Shown in pieces: positions 1-13,100 of a stretch of 64,000 bases of DNA. The translations under genes and the position numbers were made by a program. Origin of the DNA: Haemonchus contortus (Eukaryota; Nematoda; Chromadorea; Rhabditida; Trichostrongylidae); the NCBI GenBank assembly GCA_000469685.2, contig LS997562.1:24637681-24701680 (forward strand), written 5' to 3'. Positions within the stretch are counted from its first letter, which is position 1. Every line of letters starts with the position of its first letter. The notes beneath the pieces were generated by a model. That model worked only from the letters and a program-made list of their open reading frames with translations. It was not told where the DNA came from and searched no databases.

Positions 1-384
1 TTAATATCTGGGACTTAAGGGCCTACATCGCGGCGTAAAGCCCGTACAGTGGCAGGAAGAGCTAGCGAGCATGTAAGTCCCTCAGGTCTGTCGGACCCCC
101 CTTTACGATCACGCCGTGACCGGGCTCACTCCCGTCAGAACCCCGATGCGAGATCGGACGGGCGGAGGGTTCGGCCCACGGCGCGACACATAGTCTACGA
201 TTTTGCTAGCGACCGATCGTGGACCTATCTCGCAAGCGACAGGCGATCGGTCGCGCGACTGGTCGCTCGACTGATCGCGCGATCTGCTCGGGACCATCCT
301 CGACGGCACCCATAACTAGCGCGGCCTCCTCGACCGATCGAGCGACCGGTCGCGCTACTGGTCGTGGACTATGAAAGCAGCCAG
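1..384. repeat. GC-rich foldback-type element, truncated by window edge
   Basis: This stretch is clearly richer in G+C than the DNA after it and is built from variants of CGACCGATCG, GCGACCGGTCGC and GGTCGCGCGAC. It stops at about 384 with GAAAGCAGCCAGTGG. The reverse complement of that end, GGCTGCTTTCA, is also the end of the foldback elements at 36689-37055, and the internal CGACCGAC repeats are shared too. I read it as one end of the same non-autonomous repeat family; its other end is not identified. The short ORFs on both strands here are by-products of the G+C-rich repeats and are not called as genes. Confidence 0.55.
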
Positions 385-3170
385 TGGTGTGTCAGGTACT
401 AACATTTGGTTGCTTTTGTTTGTTTTGATGTTTCTTTCACATGTTCCTTACGGGCATGTAGTAAATGACTAAATAAATATTAAGTGGTGTGTTCGTTAGG
501 CGCTTCTGACTTTCGCGAAGTGTTGGGCCGTGAGCTTTTCACCGTCGAAACACACCTTCAGAATCAGCAAACTTCTCCGGAACAGTGAATTGCCATCTAA
601 GCGGAGTTTTCTCTCTCGCTTTAAAAGTAAAACTTGAAGCAAAAGTAAAGGTAAGTAAAAGTTATCATACTTCAGTGTTAACTATCCTGAATTCCCTTAT
701 CCTCTTCGTGGATACCGGAGAGCTTTCATGACATAGCGAGAAGGGCGCTGCAATTCAAGCATGAATAAGGGAAATGAGTGCTTTGCAATTACTTGTGACT
801 TTTTTGACCACATCTCATTATTGGAAATGCGAGATTACTTAAGGTTGCACATACACAAAGCATCGTGCATCCGTAGTCGTAAGACCGGTGCACAACAAGG
901 AAGACTATCACCTCGTCGTGTGTGTTAAGCCTGGGTGGATTATAATGTAGGTGGAAATAAGGTGAATATGCAAAATGAATCTTACTGGATTCATACCGAA
1001 TAATATCCGAACATTTCGAGAGATAAAGGTAAAAAACAAGAGAATAAAGTAAAAAGTACATGAGTGAAGTAAGTGTAGGGGAATGAGGCTTTCAGGGAGA
1101 AACGATTCCGTTAGGCAAGCAAATTGATATGGTGCTAGTCACGTTTTCCATTAGTATGCAAAGGTGAAATATGAAGTTTGGAACAAAACTGAACCAAACA
1201 ATCTTTTATTCAACTGGGGCTTAATATTAACTATGTAAATGGCTGAAGAACTTTGATAAAGCTGATGTATAATAGAATCAGTTAAGTATCCGCTTTATAG
1301 GAAGTTTCGTAAGAACTCCAGGCAAGCTTTGTTTTCTGCTGTGTTTCGGCAAACAACTCAGAAGGCAAACCGCCGAAACCGAAACTGATAGTGAAAATTC
1401 GATGGCGCAATGCTTAGCTAAAGTCAAAAACGCCTTTCAAACACACTTGGTAGGTGAGGGTAAAAAAAGAGTCGCTTCAGAATAGTCTTTTTTTTTTTCG
1501 CAAAAAAACAGGATCGCCGCTGAGTTCGCATAGGCTAGTGAATAATGAGAGGAACCAAGAATTGGATTGCTTAGAGCTTCTACGGTACGTGACGTTGAGC
1601 CCAGTCCACTAGCTCAGTTCGGCACCACGGACACCGCGCGGACCGTCTTGACTTATTGTTGGTTGGTTGCTTAAGGTATTAGTTCTGTGCACGACATGCC
1701 ATTTGGGCACGACACAACTCACCCCTAACTTTTTCTCGCTTCCATCGAGATTGCGCTGAAATGAACAGCCACTACCGCCCTTATCGCAATATCCTGCAGG
1801 TTCTGAGGTCTTCTGAATGTTTAGCATTCGAGCATTCTCTCGGCCAAGATTATACTGCTAAGCAGCCATATTAGCGGGAACGGAAGTGATTTAGGTAAAA
1901 TGGAGCGCCTCCAGAACTATGTCGTAAATGCCATCGTGCAACATATGATACCGATCGCGAACGCCTGATATATGGAGTAGCGCAGCTGTGACTTGTCAAT
2001 ACACCGTGTTTCCGCTGTTTCCAGTGACTGCCGTCAAGCGAGTGCTTCTGTTGTCTCGTTTGTCTATACTCACCGTCTGTGACTGGCGACAGCACGCGTC
2101 GCTTGACGGTGTAGCAAAATTTGTAGTTTGAACATCGAAATCCGTATTCCCATGCATGCCGCTGCCTTACTGTCAGCGCTGAATTTTCCCATGCAGCCCT
2201 TAGCTATTACAATACTTGAACTTTTCTGATTAAAGTGTTTCTTTCTACACTACTCCGGCTTGCTTTTCCATATTGCTCCCCCTGCAGAGCCCAGAATGAG
2301 CAAAATAAAGTTCGATAAGTCGAACAAACATCTTCGCAACTGTAACGAATTCGGGTAGAAAGCGTAAAATGAGTACTCGCTGAGACCTAGACAATCATCC
2401 GAGATTTCCAGCAACTACTGCTTCGAGCAGAAACAAAACTACTTTTTTAAACGATTGCTTTAGCCGACCACAGTCCCTTAACAACGTAACCAGCACCATT
2501 TGAGACATACTGGATGCTGTAGAAAATATTAGAAAGTTCTTGCCTTTCAACACTGGTGGTTTTGTCACGCTTATTTGAACTCAATTGTTCACATATTGAG
2601 ATAAGTCGATTGCCAACTTGTAGGAATGAATCTGCTTCCTTTGCCTTTTCAAAATTTCAGGGAAGTTATTTTCCAAAGAAGAACAAGGAAGGTGTCCTTT
2701 TGTCTCAGTTTTCTCCAAAAACATGAGAAACTGTGAGTTTCTCATGTTGTGGCTTCAAAGGACTTTAAAATTAGAGCAAGTGCTTCAGCTCAAGGCATGG
2801 TTCGGGATTGCTGCTCCCGCAGAAAGAACAGTGCGAAACTGGTCTTCAGCTCAGGTCTGCAGATGCTAGATTCAAAGATGAACCACTTTTCTGTTGGCTG
2901 TCCTGAACCACTGGGATGCAACGAAAAAGATAACCTCCTTGCCATCGGGTATGTTACGAAATGACAGCACGACTCAGAACAGTGCATGTGGAGGTGTACG
3001 TATACTTCTAGATCGCAACAGAACGAGTCTTTTCTGAACCGCCTAGTAAGTTTTGATGATGCTCTATAGCGATATCAAAATGTTCGCCGAGTGGTCACAC
3101 GTAAAAGACTACCTTAGGGGATAACAAAACATGGATATTATTCGCCGACAATCTTGTTCCCTGTCTAGAT
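385..3170. other. Non-coding stretch, no gene seen
   Basis: About 2.8 kb of ordinary A+T-rich sequence. All ORFs are short and none shows a recognisable motif, splice context or codon pattern. The only structure that stands out is a perfect 13-bp inverted repeat with a 3-nt loop at 2720-2748, listed separately. Confidence 0.6.
2720..2748. repeat. Perfect 13-bp hairpin
   Basis: AACATGAGAAACT and its exact reverse complement are separated by three bases (GTG). It is intergenic, upstream of the zig-1-like gene. No function can be assigned; it may be the relic of a small palindromic element. Confidence 0.7.
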
Positions 3171-3377
3171 GCTTTCAAACTCCAATGGCTTGCATTGTTT
3201 CCAAAGCGACCGACCGACCGACGGCGTCGCTGGCTACGTGTCGACAACACTGAACCGCGCTACCGACCCACTCGGCCCTGAACGCCATCTGTCCGCGTCA
3301 ACACGTGGCCAGCAACGCCGTCGGTCGGTCGGTCGGTCGCTCGGTGAGAACAATGCACGTCGGTTGAGTTTGAAAGC
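3171..3377. mobile_element. Small foldback MITE-like element
   Basis: Both ends carry GCTTTCAAACTC in inverted orientation, followed by long imperfect arms. The left arm runs through GCATTGTTTCC and GCGACCGACCGACCGACGGCG; the right arm is its near reverse complement, ending at GAGTTTGAAAGC. The arms cover most of the roughly 207 bp and leave a short centre. There is no coding capacity. The internal CGACCGAC repeats and the CTTTCA-type ends relate it to the elements at 1-384 and 36689-37055. The flanks show no clear target duplication. Confidence 0.65.
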
Positions 3378-4159
3378 CCACTTATATGGTCCGTCGGTGT
3401 AACGTGCCCCAGAGCCCATGAGTAGGAACGGCGAACTCTTACTACCAAGGATTCGATATAAGTCATCGCAAGCTGCAAGAAAAGTGCCCTAGTTCAGTGA
3501 ATCAAAACGGTCCGATCCCCTTTCACGATAACGCTAGACCGCACTGCAAGATGTACGGGAAATCTTTTGGAATTGGGCGTTGAATGCTCTCACACTCTTC
3601 CCATTCTCCCGATATGTGCTCTACAGGCTACAATTTTTTCACTCAGTGGAACAGTTTGTTTAAAGAGATTAGGAGAAATCGTTCTGATTAAAGGAGTATG
3701 TCGAAATGGCCTCCTGACTGTTTTTGGGCTTGGGCTCTAGGCCCTCTCGAATAAAGTGATCAGAACAACCTCATGGCATAGGTAGCTTCATCCTTTCTTA
3801 GTTCACTCGTCCATAACCGATTTCTGGTTGATATCCTTCAGCGATGGTGATCCCAGTACCCTATTATGGTAGGAGGTGACGCTGTTAACTGGTAGAGCTG
3901 GAACGCTAGTCATTTTGCCACGCAGGTATTTCGGAGCGGCAGCATTCGAATCGCTCTTGCAAATGCATATAGGCGCTAGCGCTCATACACGTAGTAACAT
4001 TTCTCACATAGCAATGATGACAGCTCTTGAATAGCTATATAGCGGGGGTTGACTAGTTAGCCATCCGGCCGTCGTCTGCTCGGCCGTCTGTGACTCTGTG
4101 CAAGGCGTCCGCTGCTGAGTCTCTACCCTCCGCCACGCCCACGTCGTATCTCACGTCTA
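3378..4159. other. Upstream region of the zig-1-like gene
   Basis: No ORF with coding character. This should hold the promoter and any 5' untranslated exon of the Ig gene that starts at 4160. I see no TATA box or trans-splice acceptor that I could place with confidence. Confidence 0.4.
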
Positions 4160-7100
4160 ATGTGGCTGCTCGCGGTCGTACTGGTACTACCGCTCGTCGC
4201 TTCCCTAACAGCTCGAGGTCCAACGGCTGTGTTGCACTTGCAAACAGCCAAGACGTCAGCAGCACATCCCCTTCATGCTTCCGGTGAAGTAACGCTTTGG
4301 TGTGCTCCTGACAATTTGCAGGTACGTGAGTATCAACTGGCTGTTTTTCTGTTTCCAATGATATCCGGTTGTAGAGCAACTGCTACTTGCTCGCCTATTC
4401 CAACTTGAATTGGGGTGGCGACGATAGCCGCCCAGTGGCCACTCCTCGTAATCCAATACGCCGCTGGGCGAGAAACGCAATTAGAGGATTCGTAGACCTC
4501 ACGCGAAGATTTGTAAACAAGAGGAAGACGGCTATTCTCTCGCTGCTAATTGCCTTTAGCCTCCCTCCTAGTCGCGAGTAACAGCCACTCTTATCCTTCG
4601 CTCCAAATCGAAGAGGGTAAAAAGGACAAAAGATCTCCGGAAGGTTTGCAATCGGTCAAATCACCACCTACTCCACTCCAAGTGGCGTATGGGACAGTTT
4701 AGCTTCTTCAGCTGGATTTGGAGGGCAAATTTAAGATTGGGTGGCCATATGCCTGCAAAATTAGACGCCCTCCTTCCCGGGAAACATTCCCTGACATATT
4801 CCACGGTAAACTATTCGTCTCTTGAAAAAAAGCCCATTCTGAGACGCCCAACTAAACAAGCCCAGAATTGCTAAGCATTTATCTGGGTGAGCTGACCACA
4901 GGTTCTTAGAGAGGTCTCTGACATTTGAAAACAGCTCCAATCAGGCTAAAGAGTGGCAGCTGTCGACCGATGATGTTCGGCCTCCAATAGAATGGCTGGC
5001 CCTGCACCAGCTGCCAATGGACCAAACAACCATCACGTGTAAAGCGCTGTGCGATGAGGGCGGTAATTCATTTAGAAAAAACATGGGTCGATCAATCTTG
5101 ATGACGTGCTGTTTCTGACAATAAAACCGGACCTAATGACAGTCCTTATTCGGTTGCAGATCACAATCCGACGAGCATCGTTCCTGCGCAAGCGTGACAA
5201 AAAGCGTTTTGAGGCACAGTTATCGGAGAACAAAAAGAATGCCACGCTCACATTCCCATCGGCCACAGTTGGTGATGCTGGCGAGTATACTTGTGAGCTG
5301 GACACGCAGCATGGACGACTCACCACTCAAATCCATCTTTACGGTATGTTCTCAGATTTACTAGTTGCTCTTCACAGTAAGACGTTTCTTTTGTCACCTA
5401 ATTCCTATGATCCTCTTTGAAGCTCAGTATTGTTTATTACTCCATTCGATTTTGATCTTTGCCTCAGCACCCACACATTGGGTCAATGGTCTGTTCCGCT
5501 ACAACGACAATATTTGCAATTTATTCCTCTTTATTCCTCTTGACGACTGTAATCGTTGATGTCTTATCCTCATTGAAAAAAGAAATCCTCTAGAGCGATA
5601 AGAATTAAAAATTACTTCAGAAGTATCGAAAACGATACAAAAATTTCAAATCTGACGTACGGGAAGCGAACAGATGGTGGTAATCGATGCTCCACGACCG
5701 GGCCCATATATTCCACTTTTGTTATGAATGGCGAAAGATCTTTATGCACGCAGAGGTCCATAGTGGGATTCCCAATAAGCATAGTAATGGCTATACTGGA
5801 GGTACACACAAGCGGCACGACGACGAGAGTTGTTGACTATTTCCCATTTTCCGTGGGATCCCTCCATACTCGGCTGTGCGAGCCTTCATTCACTTCGGCA
5901 TGCAGTAGTGGTTAATGAGGGCTTGGCCATGGATCATATTGACCGCCATAAACATCACTGGGCGTTGTTTACTACTGGAAAGCCTTCTTTTTTATTCAAC
6001 CTATACGCTAATAATTCTCTGTATTTTTACGAGATCATCGTTCGTTGCCAAACATCTCTCCTATGCCCTTCCCATGGTTCAATTAATATAATAGGTGTTG
6101 CTTTTATTCCTTTGTAATTTCTTCATCACTTCCAATCAAGAAGGAAACATCTATGATGGAGATCTTACCCCGTAATAAGACGTGCCTAAGGTCCCACTTA
6201 GCCCTATGCCTACTTCCGCCTTCCGAAAGCACTAGCTTTCAATCGCTGGAGGGACTTCCTCTAACGAGCAAGTCGATGACATAGAAAATCATGGTAATTA
6301 AGGAAGCACTGTGTGAATAGCCGCTATTTGGCTGTCCTCCCTTTCTTCTGCTCCCCACCCTCCCCCTCCCACGTGATCTCTTTGTAACCAGCCAACACTG
6401 GAATTTAATTCCGTGGTTCCTAGCTGCTCCTTTTTTCCCTTCAGTTTTCGTTCGTGCTGATTTCTCCTTTGCTCTGTGCGTCTTCAACCTTGCTCGGCTT
6501 CCTAATTACATATCCTTTTATGCTTATCTGAATAGCAAATCTCAGTCCACCACGTGAGAACAACGGCTCCCTCGGAGGAAGGGGAGACAGCGTCGTTTCA
6601 AGCAAAGAACGTCTTTTCACTTCTACGCCATCGAAAAAAAAGGAGGGGACCAAGTTGGACGACTTCCCCTGGACAACCCTTTGAGCGCGCCGTGCTGGGG
6701 CTTTCATTTCGAAATTCCTGGGGTTTTGGTAAAAAACACCAACATGCAGGTAACAGGTGGTGTTGTAGTTATATTTAATGTGTTAAATCAGCTGCTACTT
6801 TTGAGCGGTCCCGAAATTGCGAAAGGCTTGTTCCGTTCAGATTTTGTTCACGGGTCGAAGTAGTGCTTTAAATATTCTACTTGTTTTCCTCGTTTACTCC
6901 TTCATAGATTTTATATTGGCTTACTGAAGGTGCTATTCCTGCAAATCTTGGCACGTTTGGTGTTTGTTCTGATTTCTGTCCATTTTTTTTGTCAGTGACC
7001 ACGAAACGACTCTATCAAGGGCGCTTTTTGAAACGGTCAAAACGTTGTAATGCTGCATCCATGTCACTAATCATGCGATAATAAGAAGATGTTAGAAAAA

Positions 7101-10100
7101 GTGACACCGGAGACAAACCTGAGAGGTTTTTGGAACAGCTTTTGCACCCTTCTCATATGACAGACAGGAAACCTCAAGGCGCACTCCTACAATATCTGTG
7201 AAGAATAAAAAGGATAAAGTCTCGGGGAGTTGATCAATCCCGGCTGAAGGATGCACCCACGCATTCGACTCCCGTTCAGAATCGTAGTGGAGTATGAATG
7301 CGTATGTGGCCTATACAATGTCTTCCGATGGCCAGCCGATGTACAAGTCAAAGCTTTTATCCTCCCAGACAAGTCTGGTACCGACTAATCGAGCCCGGAG
7401 GGATGGAAGACTTGGTTGGTTTAAGCAGGTACCGATGCGAGATAGTGTCTGTGTGTTCGTAAATTGATGGTCCTAAGTATAGACGAAACTGTTGAGTTTA
7501 CCTTCTCTTTCGCACAGCTCTTCTCTATCCTCTTTGTCCGTCTGTCCAGTGCAGAGATGATATTCGTAGTGCTCTCTGAACAGGCTGTAAAATTGACGTA
7601 CATACGTTCATTTTGCTCCACGAGAATTTCCCTTTTGGTCGGTTCCACTTGGGCGTTGGGTTTTTGAAAAGTTGGAAATCAGAATGCCACTTTCCCTCAG
7701 GATTTCTTATTCGCCCGCTTTATGAACAAGTTTCAGTTGCTTAGCTCATTGATTTTTGATACTCCTAGTATAGCAACGGCAAAAATGTTCATCTTTCCCA
7801 GCGCCATTTTGGCGCTCTCCCTTTTTCTAAGAGGAAAATCATATACTATACGAAATCTGAACAATCCTATTGGCTCAGGGAACCTAAAAAAGCCTCTCTG
7901 CTTCATTTTCCGCTCACATTTCCTGGCGATTTCCCTTCATTGTGAAGGTGTTTTTTGTCTGCAGCACCTAATCTATTCAGTGATTGGCGATTGCTTGACT
8001 TTAGCTCTTTCTTGATAAGCAAGTGTATGGGAGTTATGTTTCGAGTCCAAAATGTCACCTTTCAAGTATCAATGCATTGTTCTGCTAAGCACATCCCAAG
8101 TATGAAAGCGATGTCATTCACTTAAAGAAACAAACGTATTTAGAACGTTATAAGTATTCGGAGGTATTCGAGAGTTTCCCTATTACTCTAAAGTTTGTTC
8201 AATGGTATGGCATTCCTCAGGGCAATCGCGAACGGGAACTTTAGCGTATATCTTTGTCCTTGTCCTTCTATAGCAATATCTGAGTCCCATATGCATTCAT
8301 ACTTCTCTTCGAGTCTGAGGGCAAGTCATATGAAAAATCCTTGAGAGGGATGATTAACGGCGAGTGTCTTTCTCGCTTATGAAGAAGGTCGTCATGGGTT
8401 AGGACTTCCAAAGATTTCATTGCACATGCGAAGACGCTCCCCATAGACGGCCCCGATGCTTTCTGGGTAAAAATGAAGTCAGAAAGAAATTACGGGTGAG
8501 AGAACGATTTCTAGTACAAAGAGGACACAGTGGAGATCAATTATAGTCGAGGGATTCCATGCCCCTTTCTGGATCAGATTCTGGATGAGTGCTTAGAACA
8601 AGTAAACGCTCCATCCTTCCGGCCTCGGAAAGTGGTGCTGAAACTTTGGAGTAGCTGAGAAGCACTCGAATAAGAAGGCGAGGGCAGCCGGGGTCTCGGT
8701 AGTGTAAGGGATAAAGAGCACGGTGCCCAGAAAGCACGAGTACGGGTTCGAGTGCCGTTCGAGGCCGAAGTTTTGCCCACAAATCGCCATCCTTATGAGA
8801 CTTTCGCTTCGCGTCTGCGACGATATAACAGCAGTAAACAAAACATCAAGCCATCTCGAATAATTGCTGGCTGACTTCATCATATTTTCATTTTGCGACT
8901 AGTAATCATTCTTCATGACCCGCTAGTCGTTATAGAACAACAACATGTTGTGTTCAAAATCTGCGATTACATCTCACGCTCTGTAGGTGTTTTTGTTGTG
9001 ACCAGCATAACAATAAGAATTGCTTCCATAGCATGCTTCATAGCGAATTAATGGAGCAATGAAGAGAGAATGAAGCCTGAAAACTAATATCAAGAATATT
9101 AAATTATGTGAAGTCAAAGGATGGGTACGTTTGGTCGAATATTGTCATAGAGAGGAGGGATAAAAGTAAAGGATAAGGTTTTGGGAGTTGATCGATCCCG
9201 TCAGGGGTGCGCCCACGCATTCGACTTCCATCTAGTAGCGTAGTGGTGCAATAATTGCATGAGTGACCTAGACTGCAATGACTTACGGTGGCTAGCCGAT
9301 GTACAAGTCAGTGCCTTTGTCCTCCTAGATTAGTCTGGTACCAATCAACTGACCTCGAATCGATGGCAGGCTTGACATGAGGGGATAGACCGAGATTCAG
9401 GATTCGAGCCATTGACAAGGCGTGTGTGATAGTACGCGAGCGATCCCGCTAGTCGATGATCGCCCACTCATCCTGTGCCTCATCCTGTTAACTGGTGGGA
9501 TCGCTCGCGCACGGTGTGGTAGAGTAGGACCAAAATTGTCGCGGCGAGGGGGACGCGAAGGAATGTAGCAGAATGCAGGTCTGCAAGGTTATGCCAAAAA
9601 TAATAGTCGCATAGCGATTGAGCTGTATGAGAAACGCTAGAGCTGTAGTAATGGCGAAGCGAATGTTCCGCGACAGCCGCGTGCGGCGAATCGATTACAC
9701 AAAACCGATCCTACTGCCCGTCTCCCGTGGGGCTAGTACTATCCGGGTTATTTTGGAGGCATCTTCCGATTCAACTCCTCAGCAGTGGTCGGTCCCCCTC
9801 AACTGTGGTCTAGACGAAGTAACCATTCAAATGATAACTATGTACGATAACTTTGGATGGAACCAGTATGCGTGGTGCTTTTTGAAAGTGAAATTAACGC
9901 TAGACGTTTCAAGTGTTTGTTTTACATCTCCTTAAAAGTGGCACCATATATTAATGGAACCCGGAAATGGAACCGGCGCAAGAAGCTGAACTTGAAGTGA
10001 GTACTGCAAGACATATGTAATGTCGAATTGCTTCAAATCCGCTCGCCCTGTTTTTCCATCATGGAGTCGTAATTGTTTTGACGAGGCCTTTATGCGAGAT

Positions 10101-13100
10101 CATTTCCGCCATTTGTCAGAGAATGTCCCGTAGACCATTTCCATGGAAACCACGCATCAATTCTACGCTGCCAAGCGTTTGACTACTGGATTCGCTCATC
10201 AGCAGGGGGTAAGACGAAGAACAAGTGGGAGCTTGACTAAGTTAGAGATTTTGTCATGAAGAATTTTATTAGAAGTTACGAAACTTCTATGGGGCAATGT
10301 CCTGGGTCTTCCATGATTCCGGGGAACCCTCATGGTTAGGGTTTGAACTTAATAGCGAACTTGTTAGATGGTTTCGGAAAGCTTCGGGTAATAAAAAGAA
10401 CGACCACAAAAAACAAGTTATACGCCTTTCAAGTCATCAAAGATCGATAAGTAAAAGGCTTCATTCATAGTGGCTGAGACAGAGTTGCAGAGTGGGTGGC
10501 TCTGGTATATGTAAAGGGTGGCATTTACTTTAACACAACTACTTTTACCGGTAATTTGTAAACTCCTCCTTTTCGGAAAAAGTTTGATAAATCGGTTGTT
10601 TTCGACGATGATGTCGATAATTGAGTTTTTGAAAGTTTGAGAAGAGCTGGTCCACTTGGATCGGTTTCGGAGTCTGTTTTATTCAACTTAACGATTCTCT
10701 CTCCATGTATTTGAGAGCGGAATATCGTAATCTTGTCTACCCAGTCTCGTATAGGATAATGAACAATAGAAACGTCAGTCAGGCAAACCCTCCGGCTGAA
10801 TATATTGTGATCTGCCTGTGCTATACAGCTTTTCAAAGAGTGTCTCCGAAACCAGTGTAGATTACTTCCGAAACTGAGATTTACAGCGGGTGATTTGAGT
10901 CGACATTATAGAATATTCCCCATTCTTTCAACGTAGTATTCCTTTTCTGTTTCATAAATTTGTGAGTTTTGAAATCGAGATAGCCTCAATGCGGGAAGCT
11001 TTTCATCGTAGTTAATCTGATAGTCCAAACTTTACGGTGATCTTTGTTACTAAAACGCCAACTTCTACCTGATCTTGGGTGCTTCCATTTGAAGATGGTT
11101 TATCTTTGTGATCTTGAGCAGGGCTCCGTTTCGCAACTGCGCAGGTCCAACTTGTCTCGAGGGAAATTTCCTTTCCTCATACACGCAGTCACTCGACTTA
11201 TGGATATTTCGGCGACGGGTGCTCAAATAGTAAATCGACCCGATGTAGCAAAAATACGGTGCCCATTAGGGAATCCAAATCACTCATGCACCTCAGGACA
11301 AGCATATTATGACATCCGAATAGCGATCTTCCGAAGTTATCAGGTTGTTATCGCAAAAATAATCGGGGATTTCGATAATTGCGCACCTTTCCAATTTACT
11401 TCTAAGGTCTCGCTACTGTTGTCTGATACATTCCTAGTTCTTCTCGCATCGTTTCGCGTTGCGTGTTGCTTGTCAGATTTGCTTCTACAGCAGCTTTCGG
11501 ATGTTCGTTGCCCAGCGACGGCTTGCCACCAAGACCAGGTCGATCTTTAGGGCTTCCATCTCCAGAAGCAAATTCCGAAAACACGATTGTACAGGTCCAC
11601 CCGGAGGTGAATCCTCTACCCAATCACGGTTGGGATTGTGGGTAGCTTCGACTACTGACCGGCTCAATTTGAACTTGTGAAGCATGGCCACGCGAAAATC
11701 GTGCTTATCCGTAAGGAATTCAGAACGACGGAGATATTATTGAAGCACTAAGAGAAGCTTAGATTTTGAAGCCGGAGACAGACGTTCAAAACGATATGTG
11801 ATCGGCTGCATGATCGCTCGTGCGCTTAAAAAAACTTAGCGGGAGATGTTGCAGAATGAAATACACAATTATTTTGCGACAACCTAATATATCTGTCAGC
11901 TGGAATCACGTCACATAGCCTCACTACCCATTTAGTGAGAGTGAGAACCGTGGCAGCACGAGGGCCGAATTATATCTGTCGTGTTGATGTGTTGATGATC
12001 TGTTTGTGGAATGCGACTGCATCCCCCAAATATTTGGTACGCCATCGGTGTTCTCGCTTTCCTGACGAACTCTTGGCAGGGGCTGATTTTCGGCTAAACC
12101 CACGCACGACACATTTCCTGATCGTATCTCCCGTTATGAGCGGAGTTTTGCTCAACTCATATGTGTTCAGGTGGATGGGTTCACTCTCCTTTTCTTTCAA
12201 AGTAGCTAAAGTGAGCCAATTCATCGAGATTACGCTCATTTCACGCAAGCTCTCCCCGCGGGCGGAGACTTGTCCTGCTACCTGCCATGAGTATTCACAT
12301 CCTGTCCCTTGTACTCTTGTCAAATTTGAACTTTCGAGGTCCATGGGAACAGGAGTTATAAATTTCCGGTCAAACACACACACACATCAACTCACCAATA
12401 GACACATTTAGCGGATTATATAAGTAAGATAGCAAATAGATCATAGCCACAGATGTATAGTGAAGATGTTTGGACCAATTCAGTATGGCATGAATCTCGC
12501 ACAAGAGTGAGGCCTTGAGTGCAAGTTAGTTCCATCCACGAGAAACACAAAGTAGTTATAATTAGATATCATTCTTATTGCAGCAACACGTCTGCTGTGA
12601 TTTTTTGAAAATTTCTTCGTAAACTGTAAATTTAATTTTCAACTTCACTTGCTCTTGGAAATGTCTCAAATCACTCTTTCTTAGAGCTAGTTATTTCAGC
12701 CAGGCCCGTAGCTGTCGCTGATAATGAGCACTTTACTGTGAAAGACAACAATGAGTTCCATCTAGAAGGGGAAAGGCGATATGTCCGGGTAAGCACGTAT
12801 TCTTTTGCTTGAAACGTTTTAAATCGTTTTTGCATGTAATTGTTTCCGTGTCACATAAAATGTTTTAGGGTCCTCATGCTTGTAACACCCCTTCTTATAG
12901 CTAGTTAGTACAGCTTACAGCACACTAATCTCGGATGTTCAAAAAGCCTGCTGAAAAAGATGGAGGCCTAGAAGTAACACTTTTGCGTTCCTTTCCCACA
13001 TGAGCGTTTTGCTAGCGTAACACGAACGGCATGGTTTTCCATGATGTTTCATTCGAGGGAAGGGGAAAATCTAAAGTGACAAGAAATTTCTTCTCTGCCA

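Larger units (their letters stand above)
5344..12699. other. Giant fourth intron of the zig-1-like gene
   Basis: It lies between the exon ending at 5343 (donor GTATGT) and the exon starting at 12700 (acceptor TTATTTCAG), which join in phase. It contains two SINE copies (7196-7455 and 9163-9445), a second tRNA-like segment near 8690-8790, a hairpin at 9432-9512, and several ORFs of 100-170 codons on both strands between 9.6 and 12.4 kb. None of these ORFs shows a recognisable domain. They may be remnants of mobile elements. Confidence 0.6.

Noticed and set aside
49..315. Arg-rich ORFs on both strands at the window start
   Set aside because: They are produced by the G+C-rich CGACCG repeats of a foldback element and show no protein features.
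8690..8790. Possible tRNA gene
   Set aside because: A- and B-box-like words are present but the ends do not form an acceptor stem and no anticodon arm is evident; treated as a tRNA-like repeat.
11935..12411. Overlapping 158- and 137-codon ORFs on opposite strands
   Set aside because: No motif, start context or splice support on either strand; kept only as a note on possible mobile-element debris.
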